From assembly GCA_965214825.1 (NCBI GenBank), contig OZ243981.1:1922001-1986000 (forward strand): a stretch of DNA of 64,000 nucleotides, given 5' to 3'. The DNA comes from UBA2970 sp965214825. Lineage in GTDB: Bacteria; Verrucomicrobiota; Verrucomicrobiia; Limisphaerales; AAA164-E04. This document shows positions 25,507-34,000 of this stretch, piece after piece; position 1 is the first letter of the stretch; every line of letters starts with the position of its first letter. The translations under genes were made by a program, and so were the position numbers. The notes beneath the pieces are model-generated. The model had not been told where the DNA came from and ran no database searches. It was given only the letters and a program-made list of their open reading frames with translations.

Positions 25507-27093
25507 ATGATGTTTAATTGTTCCATCATCCTTGATGGTTCCGCGCAGATGGTTGGGGAGCGAACAGCGATCTTGGCGGCGGGCGATTCATGGACTTACA
25601 AGGGCTTAAATTGTGCGGCCTGCCGATTGGCGGCGGGCTTGGCGGCGGCGGGGATTGTTCCCGGCGATCGCGTGCTACTTGCCTGCCCCAACCGAGTGGA
25701 ATTCGTGATTGCCTTTTTCGGGATTTTGAAAGCAGGCGCCGTGGCAGTGCCGGTGAACATTCTCTGGAAGCGCGGCGAATTGTCGTTCGTGATGGAAGAC
25801 ACGCAAGCAAAGGGCGTTGTTTGTTTCGAGGGGACCGAAGCGCTGGCCATCGGCGAAGAAGGCTGGGCGGCCTTTGAAGAGTCAGACGCCTGTTTCCGCT
25901 TCTGGTTCATCCCAAAGGATTCTAGGCGGGAAACGATTCACGGAACGCCAACAATCCGAGCGCTAATGAACGGAATGCCGACTGCCTTCCCCACAACCAT
26001 GACTGCGCCAGGCGACCTTGCCGTCATCCTCTACACATCCGGCACCACAGGAAAACCCAAAGGCGCGGCACTGACGCACCAAAACATTTTCACCGCGGCA
26101 CTGACAGCTTCGCGGCTGGTCGAAATAAACTCAGAAGACGTCTCGCTCGTAGCGCTCCCGATGTTTCATTGCTACGCCCAAACAGCGCAGTTAAACGCCG
26201 GCCTGCTCTCCGGAAGCGCGCTGGTATTGCTTGAACGATTTGATCCCGGCCGGGCGCTCCAATCCATGCAAGAACACAACGTCACCCTCTTCTGCGGCGT
26301 GCCGACAATGTATTGGGAATTATTGCATCACAAAGGAACCGGCAAATACAACCTCAGCAAAATTGCGGCGAACCTTCGCCTGGGATGCTCTGGCGGGGCG
26401 GCAATCGCCGCAGAAGTGCTGCACGCAGTCGAAACAAAATACCAGTTCCGAATACTAGAAGGCTACGGCCTTTCCGAAACCTCGGCAATGGCAACGTTCA
26501 GCCAACTGCGCCGCCCCCGAAAAGTGGGGTCCGTTGGGCTGCCGGTGTGGGGAATGGAAGTGCAAGTAGTGGACAACAATATGAATCCCCTGCCGCCGGG
26601 AACGCGCGGCGAAGTCATCATTCGAGGACACTCGATAATGCAAGGTTATTACAACCGCCCAGAACTTCTCGAAGAAGTCTTCCGCGGCGGCTGGCTGCAT
26701 ACGGGCGACATCGGACAAATGGACGAAGAAGGCTATCTTTATATCGTCGACCGAATCACGGATGTCGTTATCCGCGGCGGCTTCAACGTATACCCGCAAG
26801 AGGTTGAAGAAGTTTTGGCGGCTCATCCGGCGGTTGCGCTCTCCGCTGTTGTCGGCAGGCCCCACGAAAAATATGGAGAAGAGGTCGTGGCTTTTGTAGT
26901 GTTGAAAGACAACGCCCTGGCCACCTCCGAAAAAATCGCGGCTTGGGCCAAGCAGAAGATGGCAAACTATAAATATCCGCGCCTTGTTAAAATTGTAAAA
27001 TCCCTGCCTTTGGGAGCGACGGGAAAAGTGCTGAAGAAAGAACTGCGGGCGCAGATTGCGGCCGGCGAGATTGGATCCGAAACTTTTTTATGA
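25507..27093 (+). CDS. AMP-dependent acyl-CoA synthetase (long-chain fatty acid--CoA ligase type)
   Basis: A 528-residue adenylate-forming enzyme that activates a carboxylic acid with ATP and CoA. The P-loop-like motif A3 is VILYTSGTTGKPKGAALTHQ, A5 is GYGLSETSAMATFSQL, A7 is GWLHTGDIGQMDEEGY, A8 is IVDRITDVVIRGGFNVYPQE, and the catalytic A10 Lys lies in LPLGATGKVLKKELR. Substrate is probably a medium- or long-chain fatty acid, but pocket residues were not checked. The stop overlaps the first possible sulfatase start (ATGA). The gene is divergent from res with about 230 bases between starts. No signal peptide; cytosolic. Confidence 0.88.
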   Translation: MMFNCSIILDGSAQMVGERTAILAAGDSWTYKGLNCAACRLAAGLAAAGIVPGDRVLLACPNRVEFVIAFFGILKAGAVAVPVNILWKRGELSFVMEDTQAKGVVCFEGTEALAIGEEGWAAFEESDACFRFWFIPKDSRRETIHGTPTIRALMNGMPTAFPTTMTAPGDLAVILYTSGTTGKPKGAALTHQNIFTAALTASRLVEINSEDVSLVALPMFHCYAQTAQLNAGLLSGSALVLLERFDPGRALQSMQEHNVTLFCGVPTMYWELLHHKGTGKYNLSKIAANLRLGCSGGAAIAAEVLHAVETKYQFRILEGYGLSETSAMATFSQLRRPRKVGSVGLPVWGMEVQVVDNNMNPLPPGTRGEVIIRGHSIMQGYYNRPELLEEVFRGGWLHTGDIGQMDEEGYLYIVDRITDVVIRGGFNVYPQEVEEVLAAHPAVALSAVVGRPHEKYGEEVVAFVVLKDNALATSEKIAAWAKQKMANYKYPRLVKIVKSLPLGATGKVLKKELRAQIAAGEIGSETFL

Positions 27094-27104
27094 TTTATAT
27101 TGCT

Positions 27105-28583
27105 ATGAACTCTTTTCGACTGATTCTATTTGGAGCCGTCTTGTTGTCTGGTGTGGCGCAACTCTGTGCGAACAAGGACTCTCGTCCCAACATACTCTTC
27201 ATTTTTCTGGATGATTTTGGCTGGAAAGATGCCTCTTATATGGGATCGGATTTTTATGAAACGCCGCACTTGGACCGTTTGGCGTCCGAGGGAATGATTT
27301 TTACAGATGCCTATTCAGCCGCCGCCAATTGCGCTCCTGCCCGCGCGAGTTTGTTGTCTGGCCAATATACGCCGCGGCATCAAATTTACAACGTTGGTAC
27401 TCGACCGCGGGGTGACCGTCAATATAGAAAATTGGAACATATACCGGGCGTCGATGTTTTAAATTCCAATATCCAGACATGGGCTCAGGTGGCGAGAGAA
27501 TCGGGGTATCGGACTGCAGCTATCGGGAAATGGCATTTGAGTTCCGATCCGGCTCTTTATGGCTTCGACGTCAATATCGGCGGCAGCATGTCGGGAAGTC
27601 CGCCAAAAGGATACTATCCGCCACATCCAAAAGTTCCTGGTTTGAAAAAGGCGCCGGCGGGCGAGTATTTGACGGATCGGTTAACAGATGAGGCTATCGG
27701 TTTTATACGGGAAACGCGGGATCGCCCCTGGTTGCTTTATCTGTCGCACTTTGCCGTTCATACTCCTCTAGACGCCAAGCGGGAATTGATGGCTAAGTAT
27801 CAATCTAAACCCCGGGGGAAGCTGCACCATCATGTTCATATGGCGACAATGATTCAGGCGGTGGACGACGGGGTGGGCAGAATGCGGGTGGCATTGGAAG
27901 CGCTCAACATATTGGATGATTGTATTATTATTTTTTTCTCCGACAATGGAGGCTATGGTCCGGCAACAGACATGGATCCGTTGAAGGGCTATAAAGGGAC
28001 TTATTATGAAGGAGGCATTCGAGTGCCGTTTTTCGTTCGCTGGCCGGGAGTAACGTCTGCTGGTTCGCAGTCGTCGAAACCGGTAATTGGAGTCGATATT
28101 TTTCCCACGCTATGCGCGATGATGAACGCGCCGCTACCTCGCCAGATTTTGGACGGATTGAGCTTGGAGCCTCTTTTGCGGGGGCAGACTGGCTCTTGGG
28201 AACAACGGGCGATTTATTGGCATTTCCCCGCTTATTTGCAGGCATACCGGACGACAGACGAACAGCGGGATCCGTTGTTTCGTTCCCGGCCTTGCAGCAT
28301 CATCCGAAGGGGCAGTTGGAAATTACATCACTATATCGAGGATGACGGGGTTGAATTGTATAATCTGGCGACGGATATAGGAGAGCGATATAATTTGGCT
28401 TTTTTCAAACCGAAACTCGTTCGGAGTTTGATGAAAGACTTGAACCAATGGCGGGAAAAGACAAGGGCGGCGATTCCCCGGAGGCCGAATCCATTTTATG
28501 ACGCTGCTGCCGAGGGAGCGGCACTTCAACGTATTGCCGGCCAAGGGCGCCGGCTTCAAGGGAAGACTGGGCAGACTGATTGA
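27105..28583 (+). CDS. Secreted arylsulfatase-type sulfatase
   Basis: A 492-residue sulfatase with an N-terminal export signal (MNSFRLILFGAVLLSG ... QLCA). Metal-binding Asp residues lie in PNILFIFLDDFGWKD. The core motif CAPARASLLSGQYTPRH carries the Cys that is converted to formylglycine (C-x-P-x-R). AAIGKWHL and IIFFSDNGGYG complete the active site. It hydrolyses sulfate esters, probably on polysaccharides, in the periplasm. Such enzymes are abundant in Verrucomicrobiota and Planctomycetota. ATG 27090 (overlapping the ligase stop) would add five residues; 27105 gives a cleaner signal peptide. No anaerobic maturase is adjacent. Confidence 0.9.
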   Translation: MNSFRLILFGAVLLSGVAQLCANKDSRPNILFIFLDDFGWKDASYMGSDFYETPHLDRLASEGMIFTDAYSAAANCAPARASLLSGQYTPRHQIYNVGTRPRGDRQYRKLEHIPGVDVLNSNIQTWAQVARESGYRTAAIGKWHLSSDPALYGFDVNIGGSMSGSPPKGYYPPHPKVPGLKKAPAGEYLTDRLTDEAIGFIRETRDRPWLLYLSHFAVHTPLDAKRELMAKYQSKPRGKLHHHVHMATMIQAVDDGVGRMRVALEALNILDDCIIIFFSDNGGYGPATDMDPLKGYKGTYYEGGIRVPFFVRWPGVTSAGSQSSKPVIGVDIFPTLCAMMNAPLPRQILDGLSLEPLLRGQTGSWEQRAIYWHFPAYLQAYRTTDEQRDPLFRSRPCSIIRRGSWKLHHYIEDDGVELYNLATDIGERYNLAFFKPKLVRSLMKDLNQWREKTRAAIPRRPNPFYDAAAEGAALQRIAGQGRRLQGKTGQTD

Positions 28584-28611
28584 ACGCCGGCGTTTCTTTT
28601 GGCAGGCGCTT

Positions 28612-29526
28612 TTACCGGGGTTGTCCGGCTGCGGGATGGGATATAAGAATCACCGAACTGACAATGACGGCCGCGGCCGTCAGCATTCTGAAGTTCAGCT
28701 CTTCTTCGGCAATGAACCAGCCGAGGAACACGGCGATGACGGGGTTGACGTAGGCGTAAGTCGCCACGGTGGCCGGGCGGCAAACTTTGAGCAGCCAACT
28801 ATAAGCGGTGAATCCGATCAGCGATCCGATGAAGACCAGATACGCATAGGCGAGGAGTGAGCGGCGCGACCATTCCGAGGCGGGGTTTGTTTCCAGTTCT
28901 CCGGCGGCGAATCCCGCAGTGGCGAGTGCCGAGCCGCCGAGGATCATTTGCAAAGCGATGCCCATTAGAGGCGAATCCGGTTTCTCTGTATAGCGAGCAA
29001 ATAGGGAGCCGGCCGCCCAGCACAAGGCGGCCAGCAGCAGCACAACGGTGCTGACCGGTTCTACGGCCGTCTCGCTCTGGTGGAACGGATTGCTGATGAG
29101 GAGAAGAATGCCGGAGAAGCCGAGTGCGATGCCGATGACATTCGGAATTCCCGGGAAACGGCCTTTGGGGCGGAGGGCGTCTAGTGTTGTGATCCACATC
29201 GGGATGGTGGCGATTAGCAAAGAAGCGAGGCCGGAGGGCGTTGTTTGTTGGGCCCAGGTGAGTCCTCCGTTGCCGCAGCCGATCAGCAGGGCGCCGACAA
29301 TCAACCCGTTGCCCCAGTGTTTTGCGGCTGGCATCGGGTGCCCTTGCATTCGGAGGGCGATGAAGAGCAGCATCCCCGCAATCACGAATCGGCTCCCACC
29401 CATGAAGAGTGGCGGCAGGGTTTCGATGGCGATCTTGATGCCGAGGTAGGTGGAACCCCATATGAGATAAATGGCCGCAAATGCGAGGAGAATCAGACTC
29501 TTCGGTGGCGGTTGCCGTGGATTCAT
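28612..29526 (-). CDS. EamA-family (DMT) transporter
   Basis: A 304-residue membrane protein with ten hydrophobic segments in two EamA repeats. The first repeat begins LILLAFAAIYLIWGSTYLGI, where the WGSTYLGIKIA phrase is typical of YedA/RhaT-like exporters. The second repeat begins around VVLLLAALCWAAGSLFARYT and ends with YAYVNPVIAVFLGWFIAEEE. Family members export amino acids or small metabolites; the substrate is not predictable here. It converges on the sulfatase with 28 bases between the ends. A strong inverted repeat lies in its 5' region at 29584-29607. Confidence 0.9.
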   Translation of the reverse strand: MNPRQPPPKSLILLAFAAIYLIWGSTYLGIKIAIETLPPLFMGGSRFVIAGMLLFIALRMQGHPMPAAKHWGNGLIVGALLIGCGNGGLTWAQQTTPSGLASLLIATIPMWITTLDALRPKGRFPGIPNVIGIALGFSGILLLISNPFHQSETAVEPVSTVVLLLAALCWAAGSLFARYTEKPDSPLMGIALQMILGGSALATAGFAAGELETNPASEWSRRSLLAYAYLVFIGSLIGFTAYSWLLKVCRPATVATYAYVNPVIAVFLGWFIAEEELNFRMLTAAAVIVSSVILISHPAAGQPR

Positions 29527-30092
29527 GTTTTTGGATGCCGGGTTCAGTTGGTGGTTTTGGCGGTTGTTGTGAAAACGAAGAGACCCTCTTGTCGAGGAAC
29601 AAGAGGGCCGGCGAAATCTTCAACTCAGGTGAACGGTGTTAGGGCGACTCTCCCCGATGGCTTGCGGCAGCAACTGCGGCTCGCCGGCGCCAGGCAGCAG
29701 GGATTGGCTGGGCGGTTGCTTGGCCGGGCGGAAACCAATGAATCCAGCGGTACATGGGTTTGCTTGTAATCGGCGCCCAGTTCTGTGTCAAACAAATCTG
29801 CAAGGCGCCCGCAAAATTTGAAGATTTTGCCCGCAAAAAGCATTTATGGGCTTTGATGGTTATGGAGGGCGATTTCGTTCGGGACAAATGGATGGATAGG
29901 ATGGGATTTTTTGTTAAGCGGGTGGCGGTCAACGGGTCGAGTGCCTGTGCGTCACCCTGTTAAGCCCGTAAATGCTTATCGCGATTTTGCCGGTTGAATT
30001 TGCGGTCGTTGCTTGGTAAGTTGCTTTGCCGGCCGGGTTTCCGTTATAGCGATCGGCGAGGAGAGGCTGCGGCAGTCCGGCATTCGTCGCGG
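29527..30092. other. Intergenic region with no gene recognised
   Basis: These 566 bases separate the EamA gene from tRNA-Thr(CGT). Short frames exist on both strands, the best being 72 codons on the minus strand, but composition and lack of motifs argue against coding. It contains a perfect 9-base-pair inverted repeat (29584-29607) and nothing resembling SRP, RNase P or tmRNA by eye. The last 80 bases should hold the tRNA promoter; a TATAGC at about 30045 with a TTGCTT 18 bases upstream is a weak candidate. Confidence 0.5.
29584..29607. repeat. Perfect 9-bp inverted repeat (hairpin)
   Basis: CCCTCTTGT at 29584-29592 pairs perfectly with ACAAGAGGG at 29599-29607 around a 6-base loop. No T-run follows on the plus strand. 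It lies 58 bases upstream of the EamA start on that gene's strand, so it may be a 5' UTR structure or an operator-like palindrome. Confidence 0.5.
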
Positions 30093-30167
30093 GCCAATGT
30101 AGCTCAGTGGTAGAGCAACGGTTTCGTAAACCGTCGGTCATCGGTTCAAATCCGATCATTGGCTCCA
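30093..30167 (+). tRNA. tRNA-Thr (anticodon CGT)
   Basis: A complete cloverleaf. The acceptor GCCAATG pairs with CATTGGC and the D arm is GCTC/GAGC. The anticodon stem ACGGT/ACCGT encloses loop TTCGTAA with anticodon CGT (codon ACG). The T arm follows with loop TTCAAAT, discriminator T, and an encoded CCA end. Confidence 0.95.
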
Positions 30168-30366
30168 TATCTTTTTTGTGATGGCGGAGTCTGGTTGATT
30201 TTCTGTGTTTGAGGTCTGTTTTGCCGGCGGCTCTTTTACTCTGGTGGGAGCGGGAAAGCGCTTGGATTCAAAAGCAGAAGAATCCCATTCAAAGTGTAAT
30301 TTCACGTAACATCTCCGGTTTGTTATATGTAGGCAAGCGGTGAGCATTGCATAGACCAGGTTTTGG

Positions 30367-31014
30367 ATGAGAGGGCGGTTGATTACGTTCGAGGGGATTG
30401 AGGGGGCGGGGAAGACGACGCAGGTTCGGATATTGGCGGAGCGGCTTCGTGGGGCGGGGCGTGTGGTTTGTGCGGTGCGGGAGCCGGGGTCGACGCCGAC
30501 TGGGGAGCGGGTGCGGAAAATTTTGAAGGATTCGCGTTTGGCGGGTTTGGTGTCGCCGGAGACGGAATTTTTTCTTTTTTGCGCTTGCCGGAGCGAGTTG
30601 GTGCGTTCGGTGATTTGGCCTGCATTGGAGAGGGGGGAGGTGGTTTTGTGCGATCGTTTTACGGATTCGACTTTAGCTTATCAGGGTTACGGGCGGGGGC
30701 TGGATTTGGAGTGTTTGCGGGCGGGGCTGGATTTTGCCGCTGGAGGGTTGGTTCCGGATGCCACTGTTTATCTGGATATTTCGGTGGAGATGAGTCGTTG
30801 TCGCGGGCGTTTGCCGGCGCCGGGGCAGTTGAGGATGGATTGGGCTGGGTTGGAGGATCGGTTTGAGCATCGGGCGGGGGAGGCGTTTTTTCGACGGGTG
30901 GAGGCGGGGTTTCGGGCGTTGGCGGCGGCATCGCCAGAGCGCATCTGTGTTGTGGAGGGGGGCCGCAGTGTTGAGGAGGTGTCTGCCGATGTGGCGACGG
31001 CGTTGGGGTTGTGA
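30367..31014 (+). CDS. tmk: Thymidylate kinase
   Basis: A 215-residue dTMP kinase that makes dTDP for DNA synthesis. The P-loop is FEGIEGAGKTTQ at residues 8-19, the DRx motif is CDRFTDSTLAYQGYGRG, and REPGSTPTGERVRKIL carries the REPG motif of the family. The lid region after YLDISVEMSRCRGR lacks the usual long Arg-rich E. coli-type lid, as in other class variants. The coding strand is extremely G-rich at third positions, unlike its neighbours. It stands alone and converges on the pyruvate:ferredoxin oxidoreductase gene with 12 bases between the ends. Confidence 0.92.
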   Translation: MRGRLITFEGIEGAGKTTQVRILAERLRGAGRVVCAVREPGSTPTGERVRKILKDSRLAGLVSPETEFFLFCACRSELVRSVIWPALERGEVVLCDRFTDSTLAYQGYGRGLDLECLRAGLDFAAGGLVPDATVYLDISVEMSRCRGRLPAPGQLRMDWAGLEDRFEHRAGEAFFRRVEAGFRALAAASPERICVVEGGRSVEEVSADVATALGL

Positions 31015-31026
31015 TTTTGGGGTGGG

Positions 31027-34000
31027 TTAGTTCAGCGCGGCGAGTTCGGCTTCGAAGAGTTCGCGGGTTTTGCCCTGCAGTTCTTCGAGGGCGATTTCGT
31101 CGGCGTCGACTTTTTTCAGGAGGGCTTTTTGGGCGAGGTAGTCTTTGTTGAGGATGCCGGCTTTGCTTTGCAGCATGCGCCAGGCTTTGCGGCGTTCGAC
31201 GGCGAAGAGTACCATTTGGCGGGAGACGGTGAAGAATTTGATTTTCCCGTTGATTTCGGCTTTGATGTAGATGCCGAAGTCGGGGACGTAGGAGCGGTGG
31301 TTGGGATCGAATACTTTGCGGTTGATGACGTCGTCTTGGCTAATGCAAGCTAACATGTCGTCCATATGGATGAATTCTTGGGCTTGTTCTTCGGTAATGG
31401 GTTTGAGGTGTTTGCGAAAGCGGGCTTCGGTCAAGGCCCAGTGGGCGACGGTGAAGTTGTATTTTTCGCCGGTGGATTTGTATTTGGTTTGCCACCAGTC
31501 TCTTGTGGGTGTGGGGTTTCCTTTGAGGTTGAAGGTTTCCTGGGAGGTTTCTCCGTTGCGGGGATTGCAGACGAATTCGGGCATGCCGCGGGCGTCGCGG
31601 ACGAGTTTTGCCTGGTCGGCGGACATATTGTCGGGCACGCCGTGTTCGGGCTGGCAGGTGGTGTAGGCTTGGAAGAAGGCGCTGCCGCGGTATTCGATGC
31701 CGTCCAGCATGGCGCGGTAGAGTTTGGCGGCGTTGGCCATGGAGACTTGAGCGACGAAGGGGGAGCCGTGGCCGGAGGTGAAAGCTTCGGCTACGTTTTT
31801 CTTTTCGATGAGTTTGCCTTGGGAGGCTTGGCCGAATTGGTTCATGTCATAGCCACCGAGCATGGTGGAGGAGTCGGAGTTTTGGCCGCCGGTGTTGGAG
31901 TAGACTTGGGTGTCGAGCATCATCATTTTGACGTTGGGGCGGTTTTGCAGGATGACTTTGGAGACATTTTGGAAGCCGATGTCGCCCAGGGCGCCGTCGC
32001 CGCCGATGACCCAGACTTTGGGAAGTTCTTTGATTTCTTGGTCGGTCATGAAGGTGTCGTCCAAGCGGGTGAGCAGGAAGTATTCTTCGTTGGAGAGGAC
32101 GTTTTCGCTGCGTTCGAGCAGGTTGTTGGCGAGGCGTTCGGGGGCGACGGAGCGGCGGGCGTGCTGGACGATGAGGGATTCGCTGAGGAGCCAGCTGATG
32201 GTGGCGCCGTCTTGGAAGAGGGAGTTCATCCACGGGTAGGGGTGGGGGTTGGAGGGCGGGGTGGAGCCGTAGACGGTGTTGCAGCCGGTGCTGGCGCCCA
32301 TGAACATGACGGACATGCCATTGGGCGTTCTGCCGTCCACGGCTTGGAGTTCTTTGTGGTTGAAGGCGTCGGTCCGCAGGACGGCGCAGAGGGCGTCGAT
32401 TAATTCCCGGTCGGTGATGTCGCCGCGGTCAGCGATTCGTTTTTGGGTGTCTTCATCGCTTTCGCCGCCGAGTTCCATCACGATGTGGGCGATGGCTTGC
32501 CGGTAAAGTTGGTATTCTTGGCTGCTGCGGTCGCGGAGTTTGGCGAGTTTTTCGGGGCCTTCGGTTTGCAGGCGGTCGGCGACGGTGCGGAGGCGGTCGG
32601 CTTTGGCGTGGTAGAGGGGGCGCATGTAGGCTTCGGTGACGGAGCCGACGGCGCGAAGGATGCTTTTTTCACCGCAGCCGGCACAGGCGCCGTCGCCGGA
32701 GACGAGGGCTTCGTAGTTGCGGCGAACCATCAGGTGGTTGCGAAGGGCGGCTTCGCGGGAGTTTTCTGGGGCGCCGTCGTTGTAAAGTCCTAGGTATTTC
32801 TGCCGGGTGTCGGGGAGGAGGCGGGAGAATATTTGGGCGGTGGTTAGCTCGGAGTTGAGTTCTTCAGTTTCTTCAGCCATTCGCAGGGCGTCGTGGTCGC
32901 CGCAGACTTGCACGCATTCGCCGCAGCCTTTGCAGAGATCAGAGACGAAGATGGAGAAGAGGCCGCCTTCGCCGGGTTTCTTTTTTTCGATGGATCGGAA
33001 GATGGCCGGGACGGCGGAATAGGCTAGGGGGAGTTTTGCGATGATGCCGGTGAATTGGTCTTTGCAGGTTTGGTTGATGGAGCTGAGGGCGCCGATTTCT
33101 TCTCGGATGATGTCGATGAATGGAATTTTTTGTTTGGTGTTGATGGCCTGGATCATTTTGGCGCGGGCGCGTTCTTCGATGCCGGGCAGTTGTTCGATGA
33201 GTTTGGTTTGTTGTTCTTGGTCGGTGACGTAGTTTTTGGCGGCGGTTTGGAGGACGGTTTTGATTTCTTGCGCGGTGTTGGGCAGGGCGGTGTCTGGGCA
33301 GGCGGTGATGCATTCCATGCATTGGGTGCAGTTTTCGGCGATGTAGACGGGGGTTTCCCTGCGGGCGACGTATTTGGAGGAGGTGGCGCCGGTTCCGGCG
33401 CTCATGATGCCAACTGAGGCGAGGGGGCCGGAGGGTTGGTGGTAGCCGAGACTGCTGCGGAATTCGCTGTCGAATTTCGCCAGGGCGGCGTAGGGGGCTC
33501 TTTCAGTTTGTTCATCAGGCGGGAGGTGGATGCCGCAGCCGCTGGCCTCGCAACCGGCGGTGGCGGGGATGCGGTGGTTGCCCAGGGGGATGACTGGGGG
33601 TTTGCGCATGCTGGAGGTGTCGGGGGCTTCCGGGTTGCCGTATTGGATTTCGACGACTTGGTTGAAGCCTTGGGTCATAACTTCCATGTTGGAGTTGACG
33701 ACGGCTTCGCCGAAGCGGCCGAACTTTTTTTCGTATTGGTTTCGGACGATTTCCCGGTATTTGTCTTCCGAGATGGCGTTGTCGGCGAGGAAGCTGGAGA
33801 CGCGGAAGAACGCGCCGAGGAAGGAGTTGCCTTGCATGCGGAGTTGGAGGTCGGCGCGGTTAGTGGCGTTTTTGGCGATGTCGAATCCGGGGAGGATGTA
33901 GACTTTGATGGCGTTGTCTTTGATGAATTTCCGGTGATGGCTGGGGATGCGTTGCCAGGCGGTTTCTGGGCGGTCTTTTGATTCCCAAACGAGGCAGCCG

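Noticed and set aside
29625..29932. Two overlapping minus-strand frames of 72 and 97 codons in the gap before tRNA-Thr(CGT)
   Set aside because: No motif, Arg/Pro/Ala-rich, and no sensible start. I could not support a protein or a known RNA here.
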